A stretch of 64,000 nt of DNA, from the NCBI RefSeq assembly GCF_023155745.1, contig NZ_JAKNUS010000003.1:186001-250000 (forward strand), in the 5' to 3' direction. Position numbers and translations under genes: made by a program. Origin of the DNA: Microbacterium kunmingense. GTDB taxonomy: Bacteria; Actinomycetota; Actinomycetes; Actinomycetales; Microbacteriaceae. Position 1 is the first letter of the stretch. Each line of letters starts with the position of its first letter. The notes beneath the pieces were generated by a model that made no database searches, was not told the DNA's origin, and worked only from the letters and a program-made list of their open reading frames with translations. Positions 7,496 to 16,694 of the stretch are shown one piece after another.

Positions 7496-9460
7496 ATGAC
7501 CGGCTTCCCCCACGACCTGTTCGCCGAGCTCGCCCAGGGCGCTCTTCCTTTCGCCCTCATCGCCCGCGACGCCGAGACCGTGGAGCTGCTGACCGGTGAC
7601 GTGGTCGACGTCGACCTCCTCGCCGACATCCCGCTGACCGACGCCGCGGGTACTCCGCACGAGGTCCTCGCCCTCGTCCCCTTCCGGCAGGTCCGCGAGC
7701 GCGGCTTCTCGTGCCACGACGACGGCGCGCCGCTGCGCTGCCTCATCGTCACCGGCCGCACCGTGTTCTCCCGAGCGGAGGCGCTCGCCGAACTGCCGAG
7801 CGCACCGGTCGCCCTGCAGGACGCCGGCTTCGACATCGACGACGAGGAATACGCCGACATCGTCCGGCGCGTGATCGCCGACGAGATCGGCCGCGGCGAG
7901 GGCGCGAACTTCGTCATCCGGCGTGACTTCACCGCCGCTGTCGACGCCGATCCCGTCACGACGGCGCTGACCTGGTTCCGGGCCCTCCTCGAGCACGAGC
8001 GCGGTGCGTACTGGACCTTCGCCGTGGTCACCCCCGATCATGTCGCGGTGGGCGCGAGCCCCGAGGCGCACGTCAGTGCCCGCGACGGGGTGGTGACCAT
8101 GAATCCCATCTCCGGGACCTTCCGCCACCCGGCGGGCGGCGCCACGGTCCCGACACTCACGGAGTTCCTCCGATCGACGAAGGAGACCGAGGAGCTCTTC
8201 ATGGTCGTCGACGAAGAGCTGAAGATGATGAGCGCGGTGTGCTCCGACGGGGGGCGCATCACCGGACCGCACCTGAAGGAGATGTCGCGCCTCACCCACA
8301 CGGAGTACGTGCTGCGGGGACGCAGCCGACTGGATCCCCGCGAGATCCTCCGCGAGACCATGTTCGCCCCGACCGTGACCGGGTCGCCGATGCAGAACGC
8401 CTGCACGGTCATCACGCGCCACGAGACCTCGCCCCGCGGGTACTACTCCGGCGTCGCCGCCCTCTTCACGCCGCGTACCGACCTGGTGCTCGAGGGCGAG
8501 TCGACGCACGATCTCGACGCGCCCATCCTCATCCGCACGGCCTACCTCTCCGACGGCCGGCTACGGGTGCCCGTGGGGGCGACGCTGGTGCGTCACTCCG
8601 ACCCCTACGGCGAGGTCGGCGAGACGCACGGAAAGGCCGCCGGGGTGCTGGGCGCGATCGGTGCGATCCCGCGTGACGTGCCCGCGCAGGCCGTACTCCC
8701 GGTCGTGGCCGCGTCGGAGGACGCGATCGACGAGGATGCCCCCGCCGCCGACGCGCGGCCGCTGGGTTCGGACCCCGAGATCGCCGCGCTCCTGGCCTCG
8801 CGCAACGCCCGACTCGCCGCGTTCTGGCTCAACCCGCAGGCGACGCCCGAGGGCGGAGGTCCGTTCGCGGGCCGGTCGGCGATCGTCGTCGACGCGGAGG
8901 ATCGGTTCACCACGATGCTCGCCCACCAGCTGCGCCACCTCGGTCTCGACGTCGAGATCGTGCCGTGGGACCGCGTCTCGGACGAGCAGATCGATGCCGC
9001 CGAGCTGGTCGTATCGGGCCCGGGCCCGGGTGACCCGCGTGACCCGTCGACACCGCGGATGCGGCGCATGCGCGAGGTGGTCGCCCGTCGCCGGGCGCTG
9101 GGGCGCCCCCTCGTGGCGGTGTGCCTGAGCCATCAGATCCTCGCCGACGGCCTCGGCATCGACCTGGTCCCCCTCGATCAGCCCCATCAGGGGCTGCAGA
9201 AGACGGTCGACGTCTTCGGCGAGGCGGCATCCATCGGCTTCTACAACACCTTCACCGCGCGCGTCCCAGCCGGAACCACCCGGGTGGGCGCCGACGTCGA
9301 GATCGAGGTGGCTGCAGACCCCGTCAGCGGTGACGTCTTCGCCCTGCGCGGGCCCGGCTTCGCCTCGATCCAGGGACACCTCGAGTCGATCCTGTCTAGG
9401 GACGGGATGCTGACGCTCGAGCGGCTGGTCGCCGCCGCTCTCTCGCCGGTCACCGCCTGA
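7496..9460 (+). CDS. Anthranilate/ADIC synthase fusion (PhzE-like TrpE-TrpG)
   Basis: One 654-residue chain joins a chorismate-binding domain (about residues 1-400) to a class I glutamine amidotransferase domain (about 460-650). Chorismate-domain signs are NPISGTFRHPAG, LMVVDEELKMMSAVCSDGG-type sequence and GYYSGVAALF. The amidotransferase has a nucleophile motif VAVCLSHQ instead of CLGHQ and a His-Glu motif SIQGHLES instead of QFHPES. The overall order and N-terminus (FALIARDAETVELL, ERGFSCHDDG) resemble PhzE, the 2-amino-2-desoxyisochorismate synthase of phenazine clusters, rather than housekeeping TrpE. No phenazine genes are present. Control by a Trp attenuator suggests that it makes anthranilate for tryptophan or an indole product. 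The exact product is not certain. Confidence 0.85.
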   Translation: MTGFPHDLFAELAQGALPFALIARDAETVELLTGDVVDVDLLADIPLTDAAGTPHEVLALVPFRQVRERGFSCHDDGAPLRCLIVTGRTVFSRAEALAELPSAPVALQDAGFDIDDEEYADIVRRVIADEIGRGEGANFVIRRDFTAAVDADPVTTALTWFRALLEHERGAYWTFAVVTPDHVAVGASPEAHVSARDGVVTMNPISGTFRHPAGGATVPTLTEFLRSTKETEELFMVVDEELKMMSAVCSDGGRITGPHLKEMSRLTHTEYVLRGRSRLDPREILRETMFAPTVTGSPMQNACTVITRHETSPRGYYSGVAALFTPRTDLVLEGESTHDLDAPILIRTAYLSDGRLRVPVGATLVRHSDPYGEVGETHGKAAGVLGAIGAIPRDVPAQAVLPVVAASEDAIDEDAPAADARPLGSDPEIAALLASRNARLAAFWLNPQATPEGGGPFAGRSAIVVDAEDRFTTMLAHQLRHLGLDVEIVPWDRVSDEQIDAAELVVSGPGPGDPRDPSTPRMRRMREVVARRRALGRPLVAVCLSHQILADGLGIDLVPLDQPHQGLQKTVDVFGEAASIGFYNTFTARVPAGTTRVGADVEIEVAADPVSGDVFALRGPGFASIQGHLESILSRDGMLTLERLVAAALSPVTA

Positions 9461-9487
9461 GCACCACGCGCCGACGAGCGGCGCCCG

Positions 9488-10816
9488 TCATCCCAGAAGC
9501 GAGATGGGGTTGAGGATGTCGGCGAGGATCAGCGTGCCGCCCATGACGAGCAGCGCGATGAACACGACGAAGGTCACGGGGACGAGCTTCGTGGCGTCGA
9601 CCGGCTTCGGGGGCGGGCGGCGGAACAGCTTCGCCCAGGCCCGCTTGATGCCGTCCCAGAGCGCCACGACGACGTGCCCGCCGTCCAGGGGCAGCAGCGG
9701 CAGGAGGTTGAAGGCGAACAGGGCGACATTCAGTGACGCCAGGAGCGAGAGGAACCCGGCCACCCGGTTGAGGATCGGCGCCTCGGCGGCGGCCACCTCG
9801 CCGGCGAGCACGCCGACACCGACCACGCTGAGAGGTCCATTCGGGTCGCGCTCCTCGCCCGTGAACAGAGTCGTGGCCGTATCGAAGATGCGCACGGGCA
9901 ACTGCCAGATTACCCCCGCCACGGCGCCGACGTTCTCGAACGCGAACTGCGGACCCGCCCAGATCGGCTGCTGCACGTAGGTCGACGAGGGGGCGATGCC
10001 GGCGAACCCCACCTCTTCGGTGACGGGGTCTCCCGCGGCATCCGTCACGGGCCTTCCGGCATCGTCGTAGACGTCGCGCTCGGCCGTGGTGGGCACGAGC
10101 TGAAGCGTGCGCTCCTCGCCGTCGCGCTGCACCACCACTGAGAGGGTGTCGCCGGGGGACGAACGGATGATCTCGGACGCCTCGGCGAAGGTGGCGATCG
10201 GCGTCCCGTCGATCGAGACGATCTCGTCGCCCGGCTGGAAGCCCGCCGCGGCGGCGGGGGCTGCGGGATCGGAGGGCTCGCACACCGTGCGCTCCTCCGA
10301 CGCAGGGATGACGCATTCACTGATCGTCTGGACGGTGGTCGTCGACGTCTGCACGCCGATGCCTGAGAGGAGGATCGCGAAGAGGACGATCGCGAACAGG
10401 AAGTTCATGATCGGTCCGCCCAGCATGACGACGATGCGCTTCCACACCGGCAGCTTGTAGAACACCCGGCGGTCGTCGTCGCCGTCGAGGGTCTCGTCGT
10501 TCGCCGCCCGCGCGTCCTGGACCATCGTGGCGAAGAAGCCGCCTCCCGCGCGACCGCCCCGCTCCCCGCTCTTGGGCGAGGGCGGGTACATGCCCGCCAT
10601 CGAGATGTAGCCGCCGAGCGGGATCGCCTTCACGCCGTACTCGGTCTCGCCGATCCGACGCGACCAGAGGGTCGGGCCGAAGCCGATCATGTACTGGCCG
10701 ACGCGCACCCCGAACCGTTTGGCCGGCCACAGGTGTCCGAGCTCGTGGAGGGCGATGGACACGGCCAACCCGACGACCATCAGGGCGATGCCGATGACGA
10801 ATGCAAGGACCTCCAC
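9488..10816 (-). CDS. rip1: Rip1/RseP-type site-2 intramembrane metalloprotease
   Basis: A polytopic zinc protease of 442 residues that cleaves anti-sigma factors and other proteins within the membrane. The first helix carries the zinc motif HELGH in SIALHELGHLWPAK; a PDZ domain follows in the middle (AAGFQPGDEIVSIDGTPI); the last helices contain NLLPLLPLDGGH, supplying the third zinc ligand. The frame is open to GTG 10825, but that codon overlaps a TAGCGT -10 box (10824-10829). GTG 10816, 7 nt after the box, starts MEVLAFVIGIALM and fits the leaderless pattern. Convergent with the synthase gene. Confidence 0.93.
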   Translation of the reverse strand: MEVLAFVIGIALMVVGLAVSIALHELGHLWPAKRFGVRVGQYMIGFGPTLWSRRIGETEYGVKAIPLGGYISMAGMYPPSPKSGERGGRAGGGFFATMVQDARAANDETLDGDDDRRVFYKLPVWKRIVVMLGGPIMNFLFAIVLFAILLSGIGVQTSTTTVQTISECVIPASEERTVCEPSDPAAPAAAAGFQPGDEIVSIDGTPIATFAEASEIIRSSPGDTLSVVVQRDGEERTLQLVPTTAERDVYDDAGRPVTDAAGDPVTEEVGFAGIAPSSTYVQQPIWAGPQFAFENVGAVAGVIWQLPVRIFDTATTLFTGEERDPNGPLSVVGVGVLAGEVAAAEAPILNRVAGFLSLLASLNVALFAFNLLPLLPLDGGHVVVALWDGIKRAWAKLFRRPPPKPVDATKLVPVTFVVFIALLVMGGTLILADILNPISLLG

Positions 10817-10887
10817 GGCGTTCACGCTATACCCGCGTTCTTTGAGTCAGCCGAGGGCGTGCGGCAGGGCTCGGTCGAACGGTCATG

Positions 10888-12258
10888 TCAGAAGGGTGCG
10901 ACGGCGTATCCGCCGTTGTCGTCGGTGGGGACGAAGGCGACGCGGGAGGGTGGGTGGCTGTCGTAGGTCTTCCCGCCGGGGCTGGTGAATTTCAGGATGC
11001 CGCCGGGCAGTTGCTCCACGTGCCAGTTCGTCGCGTGTTTCAACGTGTGGTGTCGGGCGCACTCGTTGCAGAGGTTGTCGTTGCAACTCTTCCCACCCAG
11101 GGCGAAATCCTTCGAGTGATCGATGTGGCACAGTTTCGCGGGCCTTCGACAACCCGGTGTGCGACACGTGACATCGCGGGCGTTGAGGTATCGGGTTTGC
11201 GAGGGATGCAACTGATATCGATCCACCGCGGTGACGACGCCGGTGATGGGGTCGGTCATCACCCGTTCCCAGATCTTCGCGGTCCCTGCCATGCGCCTTG
11301 CGGTGTCGGGGTCGACGGGGGTGACCCCGTTGAGCTCCGCCCCGGAGTTCGTCACCCCGGTGAGGGTGGTGATGGGGATGGTGATCTGCACCTCGGCCCG
11401 GATCGCGCCCAGCCCGCCGGTGGTGGGGTCGGTGGGGTCGATCACCGGGGAACCCGCGAGCAGCATGTCCAGGGCGAGGTCGCAGCGGATCTCATCCAGG
11501 GCGCGGTCGTCGAACCACGGCTCCGCTTCCTCAGCCGGGGCGCCGTCGCTACCGTTCGCTTCCGCTTCGGCCCGCGCGGTGGCGTAGGCGCGTCGCTTGG
11601 CGCGGTCGATGTCCTTGATGGTGGTGCCCTGGCCGGTGAGGCGGTGGTAGGCGCCGTGGATGTAGACGTTCCCGCCCACGATCGTCAACGCCGACAGCGT
11701 GTCATCCAGATCGGTGACCCACACCCGCCGCTGCCGGATCGCGGTGTCATGCCGCTCCTGCAACGGCCGCGGATCCAACACCTCCGCACGCTGGCGGGCG
11801 TACGTCTTCGTCCGCGGCACCGTCTGCCGCTCCGCCTCCACCAACACGATCCGCTCGAACGACGCCCGATCCACCGGATCCTCGATCACCCGCCCAGCGT
11901 CCTGGATCACCTGCGCATGCGCCCGACTGACACGCCCATCCTCAAGGGCCGCCATCGTCTGCGGGAACCGCTCGACCAACTCGTGCGCGTCATGCATCTG
12001 CGACTGCATCGACCGGTCATTCACCCGCACCGCCAACCCCAGCTCCAGCGCCATCGACCGCAACGGCATGTCCCGCTCCCGCGAGGAGACGGAGCCGATC
12101 CGTGACCGCTGCTCCACCGTCAACGCGTACGCGTCCGCCAGCAGCCGGGCCTCCTTCGCCTCCAACGCCGCGCGCCGACGGCGCAGCTTCGCCAGCTCAT
12201 CCGCGAACACCCCGGCGCGTTTCTCTTCCGCCTGCCGCCGCTTCTCGTCCGCGTCCAC
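10888..12258 (-). CDS. DUF222/13E12-repeat protein with C-terminal HNH nuclease motif
   Basis: The chain (456 residues from GTG 12258) starts with an Arg/Glu/Ala-rich coiled segment (VDADEKRRQAEEKRAGVFAD), followed by the DUF222 region, and ends with an HNH-type zinc site: RDVTCRTPGCRRPAKLCHID, then HSKDFALGGKSCNDNLCNEC and ARHHTLKH. These '13E12' proteins occur in many copies in actinobacterial genomes; their role is unknown, and some copies act as phage attachment sites. The frame is open to 12354, where the DNA becomes AT-rich and promoter-like, so a start at 12288 or 12258 is more likely; neither has a strong ribosome-binding site. Confidence 0.85.
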   Translation of the reverse strand: MDADEKRRQAEEKRAGVFADELAKLRRRRAALEAKEARLLADAYALTVEQRSRIGSVSSRERDMPLRSMALELGLAVRVNDRSMQSQMHDAHELVERFPQTMAALEDGRVSRAHAQVIQDAGRVIEDPVDRASFERIVLVEAERQTVPRTKTYARQRAEVLDPRPLQERHDTAIRQRRVWVTDLDDTLSALTIVGGNVYIHGAYHRLTGQGTTIKDIDRAKRRAYATARAEAEANGSDGAPAEEAEPWFDDRALDEIRCDLALDMLLAGSPVIDPTDPTTGGLGAIRAEVQITIPITTLTGVTNSGAELNGVTPVDPDTARRMAGTAKIWERVMTDPITGVVTAVDRYQLHPSQTRYLNARDVTCRTPGCRRPAKLCHIDHSKDFALGGKSCNDNLCNECARHHTLKHATNWHVEQLPGGILKFTSPGGKTYDSHPPSRVAFVPTDDNGGYAVAPF

Positions 12259-12439
12259 CTGGTAACCCCGTCTCGATGACCTACCCACATCATCGCAGGC
12301 GGCTCCGACATTGACGATCAACTGTTGAGGAAACAATCGAAGAAATATTCCCACTCGACGAGAGTTTCACCGACATGCGGCGGTGCGGCGAACGCCGTAG
12401 CCTGGTGTCGCCCCCATCGACACCGTCCCGAGGATGCCC

Positions 12440-13027
12440 GTGAGTCCCCGCCACCTGCGCGCCGGCCGTGCCGTCGCCGCCGCCACGGCGGCCACGGTGA
12501 TCGCGGGCACATCGCACACGTTGGCTGCGGACGGCCCACCCCCGGTCATCCTGCTCCTCGTCGCAGCCGTGCTGGCGACACCGATCGCCCTTCTGCTGAT
12601 CGGACGTCGACCGAGCATGGGCCGCACGCTCCTCACGGTCACCGCAGCCCAGACGGTCTACCACCTGGCGTTCGCTCTCGTCGGACCCGGCGGGGCATCG
12701 GGCACGGCTTCGCAGGGCGGACACCTGCACCACGTCCCGCTGACGCTGGGCAAGGGCGCCGTCGCCACGGTCCCCGACGCGCCCATGATCAGCGCGCACG
12801 CCGTGGCCGCCGTCCTCACGGCCCTTCTCCTTCATCACGGAGAACGGATGCTGCGGGCTCTGGGTCGTGGCATCCGCGCCCTCGTCGCCGGCCCGCCCCC
12901 GCTCGTCCTGACTCTCCGCGCCTCGATCGTTCGTCTCGGTATCGACGGCGCGGTCTGCACGCCGCTCGCCGTGGCGGCGTCGGGCTGCTCCTCCCGGGGT
13001 CCACCGGCACGCACCGCGGTCATCTGA
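12440..13027 (+). CDS. Hypothetical membrane protein next to YcnI gene
   Basis: A 195-residue protein with about four hydrophobic stretches (near residues 10-28, 34-53, 62-80 and 115-133). A histidine-containing loop, GGHLHHVPLTLG, lies between helices, and LLHHGERML follows the fourth segment. I do not recognise a named family. Its position directly before a YcnI-type copper protein, and the histidines, suggest a role in copper handling, but this is inference. GTG 12440 is preferred to ATG 12434 because GAGG (12430-12433) sits 6 nt before it. The C-terminal 40 residues look low in complexity. Confidence 0.6.
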   Translation: MSPRHLRAGRAVAAATAATVIAGTSHTLAADGPPPVILLLVAAVLATPIALLLIGRRPSMGRTLLTVTAAQTVYHLAFALVGPGGASGTASQGGHLHHVPLTLGKGAVATVPDAPMISAHAVAAVLTALLLHHGERMLRALGRGIRALVAGPPPLVLTLRASIVRLGIDGAVCTPLAVAASGCSSRGPPARTAVI

Positions 13028-13133
13028 GACCGCACCACCCGCACCGGCGTGCACCGCGCGCCGGTGATCCGCGCGCGTCCGCCGACCCGGCGGCGCGCCG
13101 TCGACCCTGCTTCGCGTGAAGGAAAGAACCACC

Positions 13134-13841
13134 ATGACCGCTCACACTTCTGCCCGCCTGCCCCTCATCGCCACCGGTTCCGTCATCGGCGTCGCCCTCG
13201 TGCTGACGGCCCCCCTCGCCGCCTCGGCGCACGTCGGGGTGTCGCCCGAGGTCGCGCCCGCCGGGACCCGGACCACCCTGCAGTTCTCGTTCTCCCACGG
13301 CTGCGACGACTCCCCCACCACTGCCCTCGCCGTCGACATCCCCGACGCGGTGACGACGGTTACTCCGGTCGTCGACGGGGAGTGGTCGATCACCCGCGAC
13401 ATCGGCGCCGACGGCGTGCCGACGCGGGTGGTCTTCACCGCCGACGACCCGATCGACAGCGGCCTGCGCGCCTCGGTCGCGCTCGACGTCACCTTCACCG
13501 AGGGCGCCGCCGGCGAATCCGTCGCCTTCCCAGTCGAGCAGAGCTGCGTCGTCGGCTCGACGGCATGGAACGAGGCGACCGAACCGGGAGAGGAGGAGCC
13601 CGCGCACCCGGCCCCGGTCGTCGTCGTCTCCGAGCCCGGCGAATCCGAGCCCGGCGCGGAGCACACGTCGGGGCACGGTGCGGCGCACGCGGATGACGCG
13701 CAGGACGCCGCCGCCACGCCGGCCGCGGCCGCATCCACCGGCAGCGACGATCCCGTGGCCCGCGGTCTCGCCGCTGCGAGCCTGGTGACCGGAGTCGGCG
13801 CCCTCGTGGCGGCGCTGTGGCGCCGACGCGCGCGGAGCTGA
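13134..13841 (+). CDS. ycnI: YcnI family (DUF1775) copper-binding membrane-anchored protein
   Basis: A 235-residue exported protein with a signal peptide ending at SAHVGVSPE, so the mature N-terminus exposes a histidine, as expected for the YcnI copper site. The DUF1775 beta-sandwich follows, ending with CVVGSTAWNE; the tryptophan there is conserved in the copper brace. After it comes an acidic, His-containing linker (EHTSGHGAAHADD) and one C-terminal helix followed by RRRARS, which anchors the protein facing outward. ATG 13134 is 8 nt behind a GAAGGAAAG ribosome-binding sequence. The family is thought to bind or deliver copper. Confidence 0.9.
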   Translation: MTAHTSARLPLIATGSVIGVALVLTAPLAASAHVGVSPEVAPAGTRTTLQFSFSHGCDDSPTTALAVDIPDAVTTVTPVVDGEWSITRDIGADGVPTRVVFTADDPIDSGLRASVALDVTFTEGAAGESVAFPVEQSCVVGSTAWNEATEPGEEEPAHPAPVVVVSEPGESEPGAEHTSGHGAAHADDAQDAAATPAAAASTGSDDPVARGLAAASLVTGVGALVAALWRRRARS

Positions 13842-13892
13842 CCCCTCCCGGTCACGGTCTCGGCCGGAGCCGGGTGAGAGGATGGAGACGCC

Positions 13893-15548
13893 ATGCCCAC
13901 GGATGACGCTCCCCACCTGCCCCCCGTGCTCCGGCCGGATCACCCGCCCGCGCACCGCGTGGCCCATCTCGCCGCACGTTTCGCCCGCCGCGTCAGCGGC
14001 GACCCCGGCGGGTCGACCCTCACCGGTGTGACCCTCGCCACCGCCGATCTGCGTCCCGGCGACGTCTTCGTCGCCGTGCGCGGCGCCAACCGCCACGGCG
14101 CGGAATTCTCCGCGGATGCCGCGGCACGCGGCGCGGTGGCTGTGATCACCGACGACACGGGTCTACCGCTCGCCGCAGCATCCGGACTCCCGGTCCTCGT
14201 CGTCGACGACCCGCGCGCGCTCCTCGGCGCCATCTCGGCGTGGGTATACGGCACCGGGCGCGATGACGATCTGCCGCTGCTGTTCGGCACCACCGGCACC
14301 AACGGCAAGACGAGCGTGTCGCACCTGCTGGAGGGCATGCTCGACCAGCTCGGCGTCGTCACCGGCCTCTCCTCGACGGCCGAGCGGCACATCGCCGGGC
14401 AGGTGGTGGTCTCGCGGCTGACGACGCCCGAGGCGTACGAGATGCACGCGCTGCTGGCGCTGATGCGCGAACGCGGCGTGGAGGCCGTCGCGGTGGAGGT
14501 GAGCGCTCAGGCGCTCAGCCGTCGCCGCGTCGACGGCATCGTCTTCGACGTCGCGGGGTTCACCAACCTCAGTCACGACCACCTCGACGACTACGCCGAC
14601 ATGGCCGAGTACCTCAAGGCGAAGCTGCCGCTCTTCACCGCCGAGCGGGCGCGTCGCGCCGTCATCTCGCTCGACTCCCCCGCAGGAGCCGACGTGGTCG
14701 CGCGATCCGAGGTGCCGACCCTGACGGTCGGGACCCCCGCCATCGCCGCCGATCCCACCGCGGCGGCCGACGCGGACTGGGTCGTCGAGATCATCGAGGA
14801 ACGTCAGCAGGGCACCCGGTTCCGGCTGTCGTCGAAGGACGGGCGGATGCTGGAGACCGTCGTCCCGGTCATCGGCCAGCACATGGCCGCCAACGCCGGT
14901 CTTGCGATCGTGATGCTCCTCGAGGGCGGGTACGCGTGGGACGACCTCGTCACGGCCTTCCACCGCGACGGCGGGATCCGCGCCTACCTCCCCGGCCGCA
15001 CCGAACTCGTCTCGGGCGAGCGCGGGCCTGCGGTCTTCGTCGACTTCGGCCACTCCCCCGACGCCTTCGAGAAGACCCTCGCCGCCGTACGGCACGTCAC
15101 TCCCGGCCGCGTTCTCATGCTCGTCGGGGCCGACGGCGATCGAGACGCCACCAAGCGGCTCGACATGGGTCGCACCGCCGCAGAGGGCAGCGACATCCTC
15201 ATCATCACCGACCACCACCCGCGGCACGAGGATCCCGACGCGATCCGGGCCACCCTCATCGCAGGCGCCCGACGCGCCAGGCCCGACGCCGAGATCCACG
15301 AGTTCTCGCCGCCCGAGCGCGCGATCCGCGAGGCCGTCGCGCGGGTCGGCGAGGGCGACGCGATCCTGTGGGCCGGCCCCGGCCATCAGGATTACCGCGA
15401 CATCCGAGGCGTCCGCACACCCTATTCCGCGCGCGAGCTCGCCCGACGGGCACTCGCCGCCCGCGGATGGCCCGTCCCCGAACCGCGGTGGCCCGTGCCT
15501 TACCCGGACGACAGCACCCCGTCATCCGATCCCCTTCGCCCCGCCTGA
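13893..15548 (+). CDS. MurE-like Mur ligase (UDP-MurNAc-peptide synthetase family)
   Basis: The 551-residue chain has all three Mur ligase domains: an N-terminal UDP-binding domain, an ATP domain with GTTGTNGKTS (132-141) and the carbamylated-lysine region near LKAKLPLF, and a C-terminal domain with VFVDFGHSPDAFEKTL. MurE adds the third residue of the peptidoglycan stem. The amino-acid-selecting loop, DNPR in diaminopimelate enzymes, reads HHPR here (DHHPRHEDP). It is not within a division/cell-wall cluster. GGAG (13884-13887) precedes ATG 13893. It may be the housekeeping MurE of an organism with a non-DAP residue at position 3, or a paralogue. Confidence 0.85.
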   Translation: MPTDDAPHLPPVLRPDHPPAHRVAHLAARFARRVSGDPGGSTLTGVTLATADLRPGDVFVAVRGANRHGAEFSADAAARGAVAVITDDTGLPLAAASGLPVLVVDDPRALLGAISAWVYGTGRDDDLPLLFGTTGTNGKTSVSHLLEGMLDQLGVVTGLSSTAERHIAGQVVVSRLTTPEAYEMHALLALMRERGVEAVAVEVSAQALSRRRVDGIVFDVAGFTNLSHDHLDDYADMAEYLKAKLPLFTAERARRAVISLDSPAGADVVARSEVPTLTVGTPAIAADPTAAADADWVVEIIEERQQGTRFRLSSKDGRMLETVVPVIGQHMAANAGLAIVMLLEGGYAWDDLVTAFHRDGGIRAYLPGRTELVSGERGPAVFVDFGHSPDAFEKTLAAVRHVTPGRVLMLVGADGDRDATKRLDMGRTAAEGSDILIITDHHPRHEDPDAIRATLIAGARRARPDAEIHEFSPPERAIREAVARVGEGDAILWAGPGHQDYRDIRGVRTPYSARELARRALAARGWPVPEPRWPVPYPDDSTPSSDPLRPA

Positions 15549-15569
15549 GACGAGCCGCCGGGCGAGCCC

Positions 15570-16658
15570 TCAGCGCGCGACGATCAGCTCGTCGGCGGTG
15601 CGACGGGCCCACGCCTCGGCGTCGACCAACGACTCGCGGGTAAGCGCTGCGGGGGCCTCATGCCGGTCGACGACGTCTGCGACGAGGTCGACGATGTCGA
15701 GGAAGCGCAGCCGCCCCTCGTGGAAGGCGTCGACGGCCTGCTCGTTCGCCGCGTTGAACACGGCGGGGAAGGTCGCGCCCGCCTTCCCGACACGCTTGGC
15801 CAGACGCACCGCGGGGAACGCGTCCTCGTCGAGCGGCTCGAACGTCCACTGCGTCGCGCGGGTCCAGTCGATCGGCCCCCCGACCCCGGCCACGCGCTGC
15901 GGCCAGTCCAGCCCCAGGGAGATCGGAAGGCGCATGTCGGGCGGTGAGGCCTGCGCGATCGTCGACCCATCGACGAATTCGACCATGGAGTGCACGACCG
16001 ACTGCGGATGGACGACGACGTCGATCGCGTCGTAGGGCACGCCGAAGAGCAGATGCGCCTCGATGACCTCGAGGCCTTTGTTCACGAGCGACGCGGAGTT
16101 CGTCGTCACGACGCGGCCCATGTCCCAGGTCGGGTGGGCCAGCGCCTGGGCGGGGGTCACCTCGGCGAGCTCGGATCGCGAGCGACCGCGGAAGGGTCCG
16201 CCCGACGCGGTCAGCACCAGGCGTCGCACCTCGTCGTGCGTGCCGGCGCGGAGGGCCTGAGCGATCGCGGAGTGCTCCGAATCGACGGGGACGATCTGAC
16301 CGGGCGCGGCGAGGGCGGTGACGAGCTCCCCGCCCACGATGAGCGACTCCTTGTTCGCCAGCGCAAGGGTGCGACCGGTCTCCAGCGCCGCGAGTGTGGG
16401 CCCGAGGCCCACCGATCCGGTGATGCCGTTCAGGACGACGTCCGCAGCGACGTCGCGGACGAGCTGCTCCGCTTCGGCGGCGCCGAGCGCGCAGGCGCTC
16501 TCGGCGACGCCGAATTCCGCCGCCTGAGCGGTCAGCAGGTCGCGGCGGCGTCCCGCCGCGAGCCCCGCCACCTCGAAACGATCCGGGTTCGCGGCGATGA
16601 CCTCGAGGGCCTGCGTGCCGATGGAGCCGGTGGAACCAAGGACGAGGATGCGCCGCAT
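15570..16658 (-). CDS. dxr: 1-deoxy-D-xylulose-5-phosphate reductoisomerase
   Basis: This 362-residue NADPH enzyme makes 2-C-methyl-D-erythritol 4-phosphate in the MEP pathway. The N-terminal NADPH-binding motif [25 protein letters not shown], and the metal/substrate region [10 protein letters not shown] followed by TASGGPFRG are all present and the length is normal. A TAGGCT box ends 6 nt before ATG 16658, so it has its own leaderless promoter. In other actinobacteria dxr is directly followed by rip1; here five genes intervene before rip1. Confidence 0.97.
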   Translation of the reverse strand: MRRILVLGSTGSIGTQALEVIAANPDRFEVAGLAAGRRRDLLTAQAAEFGVAESACALGAAEAEQLVRDVAADVVLNGITGSVGLGPTLAALETGRTLALANKESLIVGGELVTALAAPGQIVPVDSEHSAIAQALRAGTHDEVRRLVLTASGGPFRGRSRSELAEVTPAQALAHPTWDMGRVVTTNSASLVNKGLEVIEAHLLFGVPYDAIDVVVHPQSVVHSMVEFVDGSTIAQASPPDMRLPISLGLDWPQRVAGVGGPIDWTRATQWTFEPLDEDAFPAVRLAKRVGKAGATFPAVFNAANEQAVDAFHEGRLRFLDIVDLVADVVDRHEAPAALTRESLVDAEAWARRTADELIVAR

Positions 16659-16664
16659 CCGGTC

Positions 16665-16670
16665 AGCCTA
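16665..16670 (-). promoter_or_regulatory. -10 box of leaderless dxr
   Basis: TAGGCT on the minus strand followed by six bases and ATG 16658. Confidence 0.6.
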
Positions 16671-16694
16671 TCCGCGCTCTCGCGCGCGGCGGCG

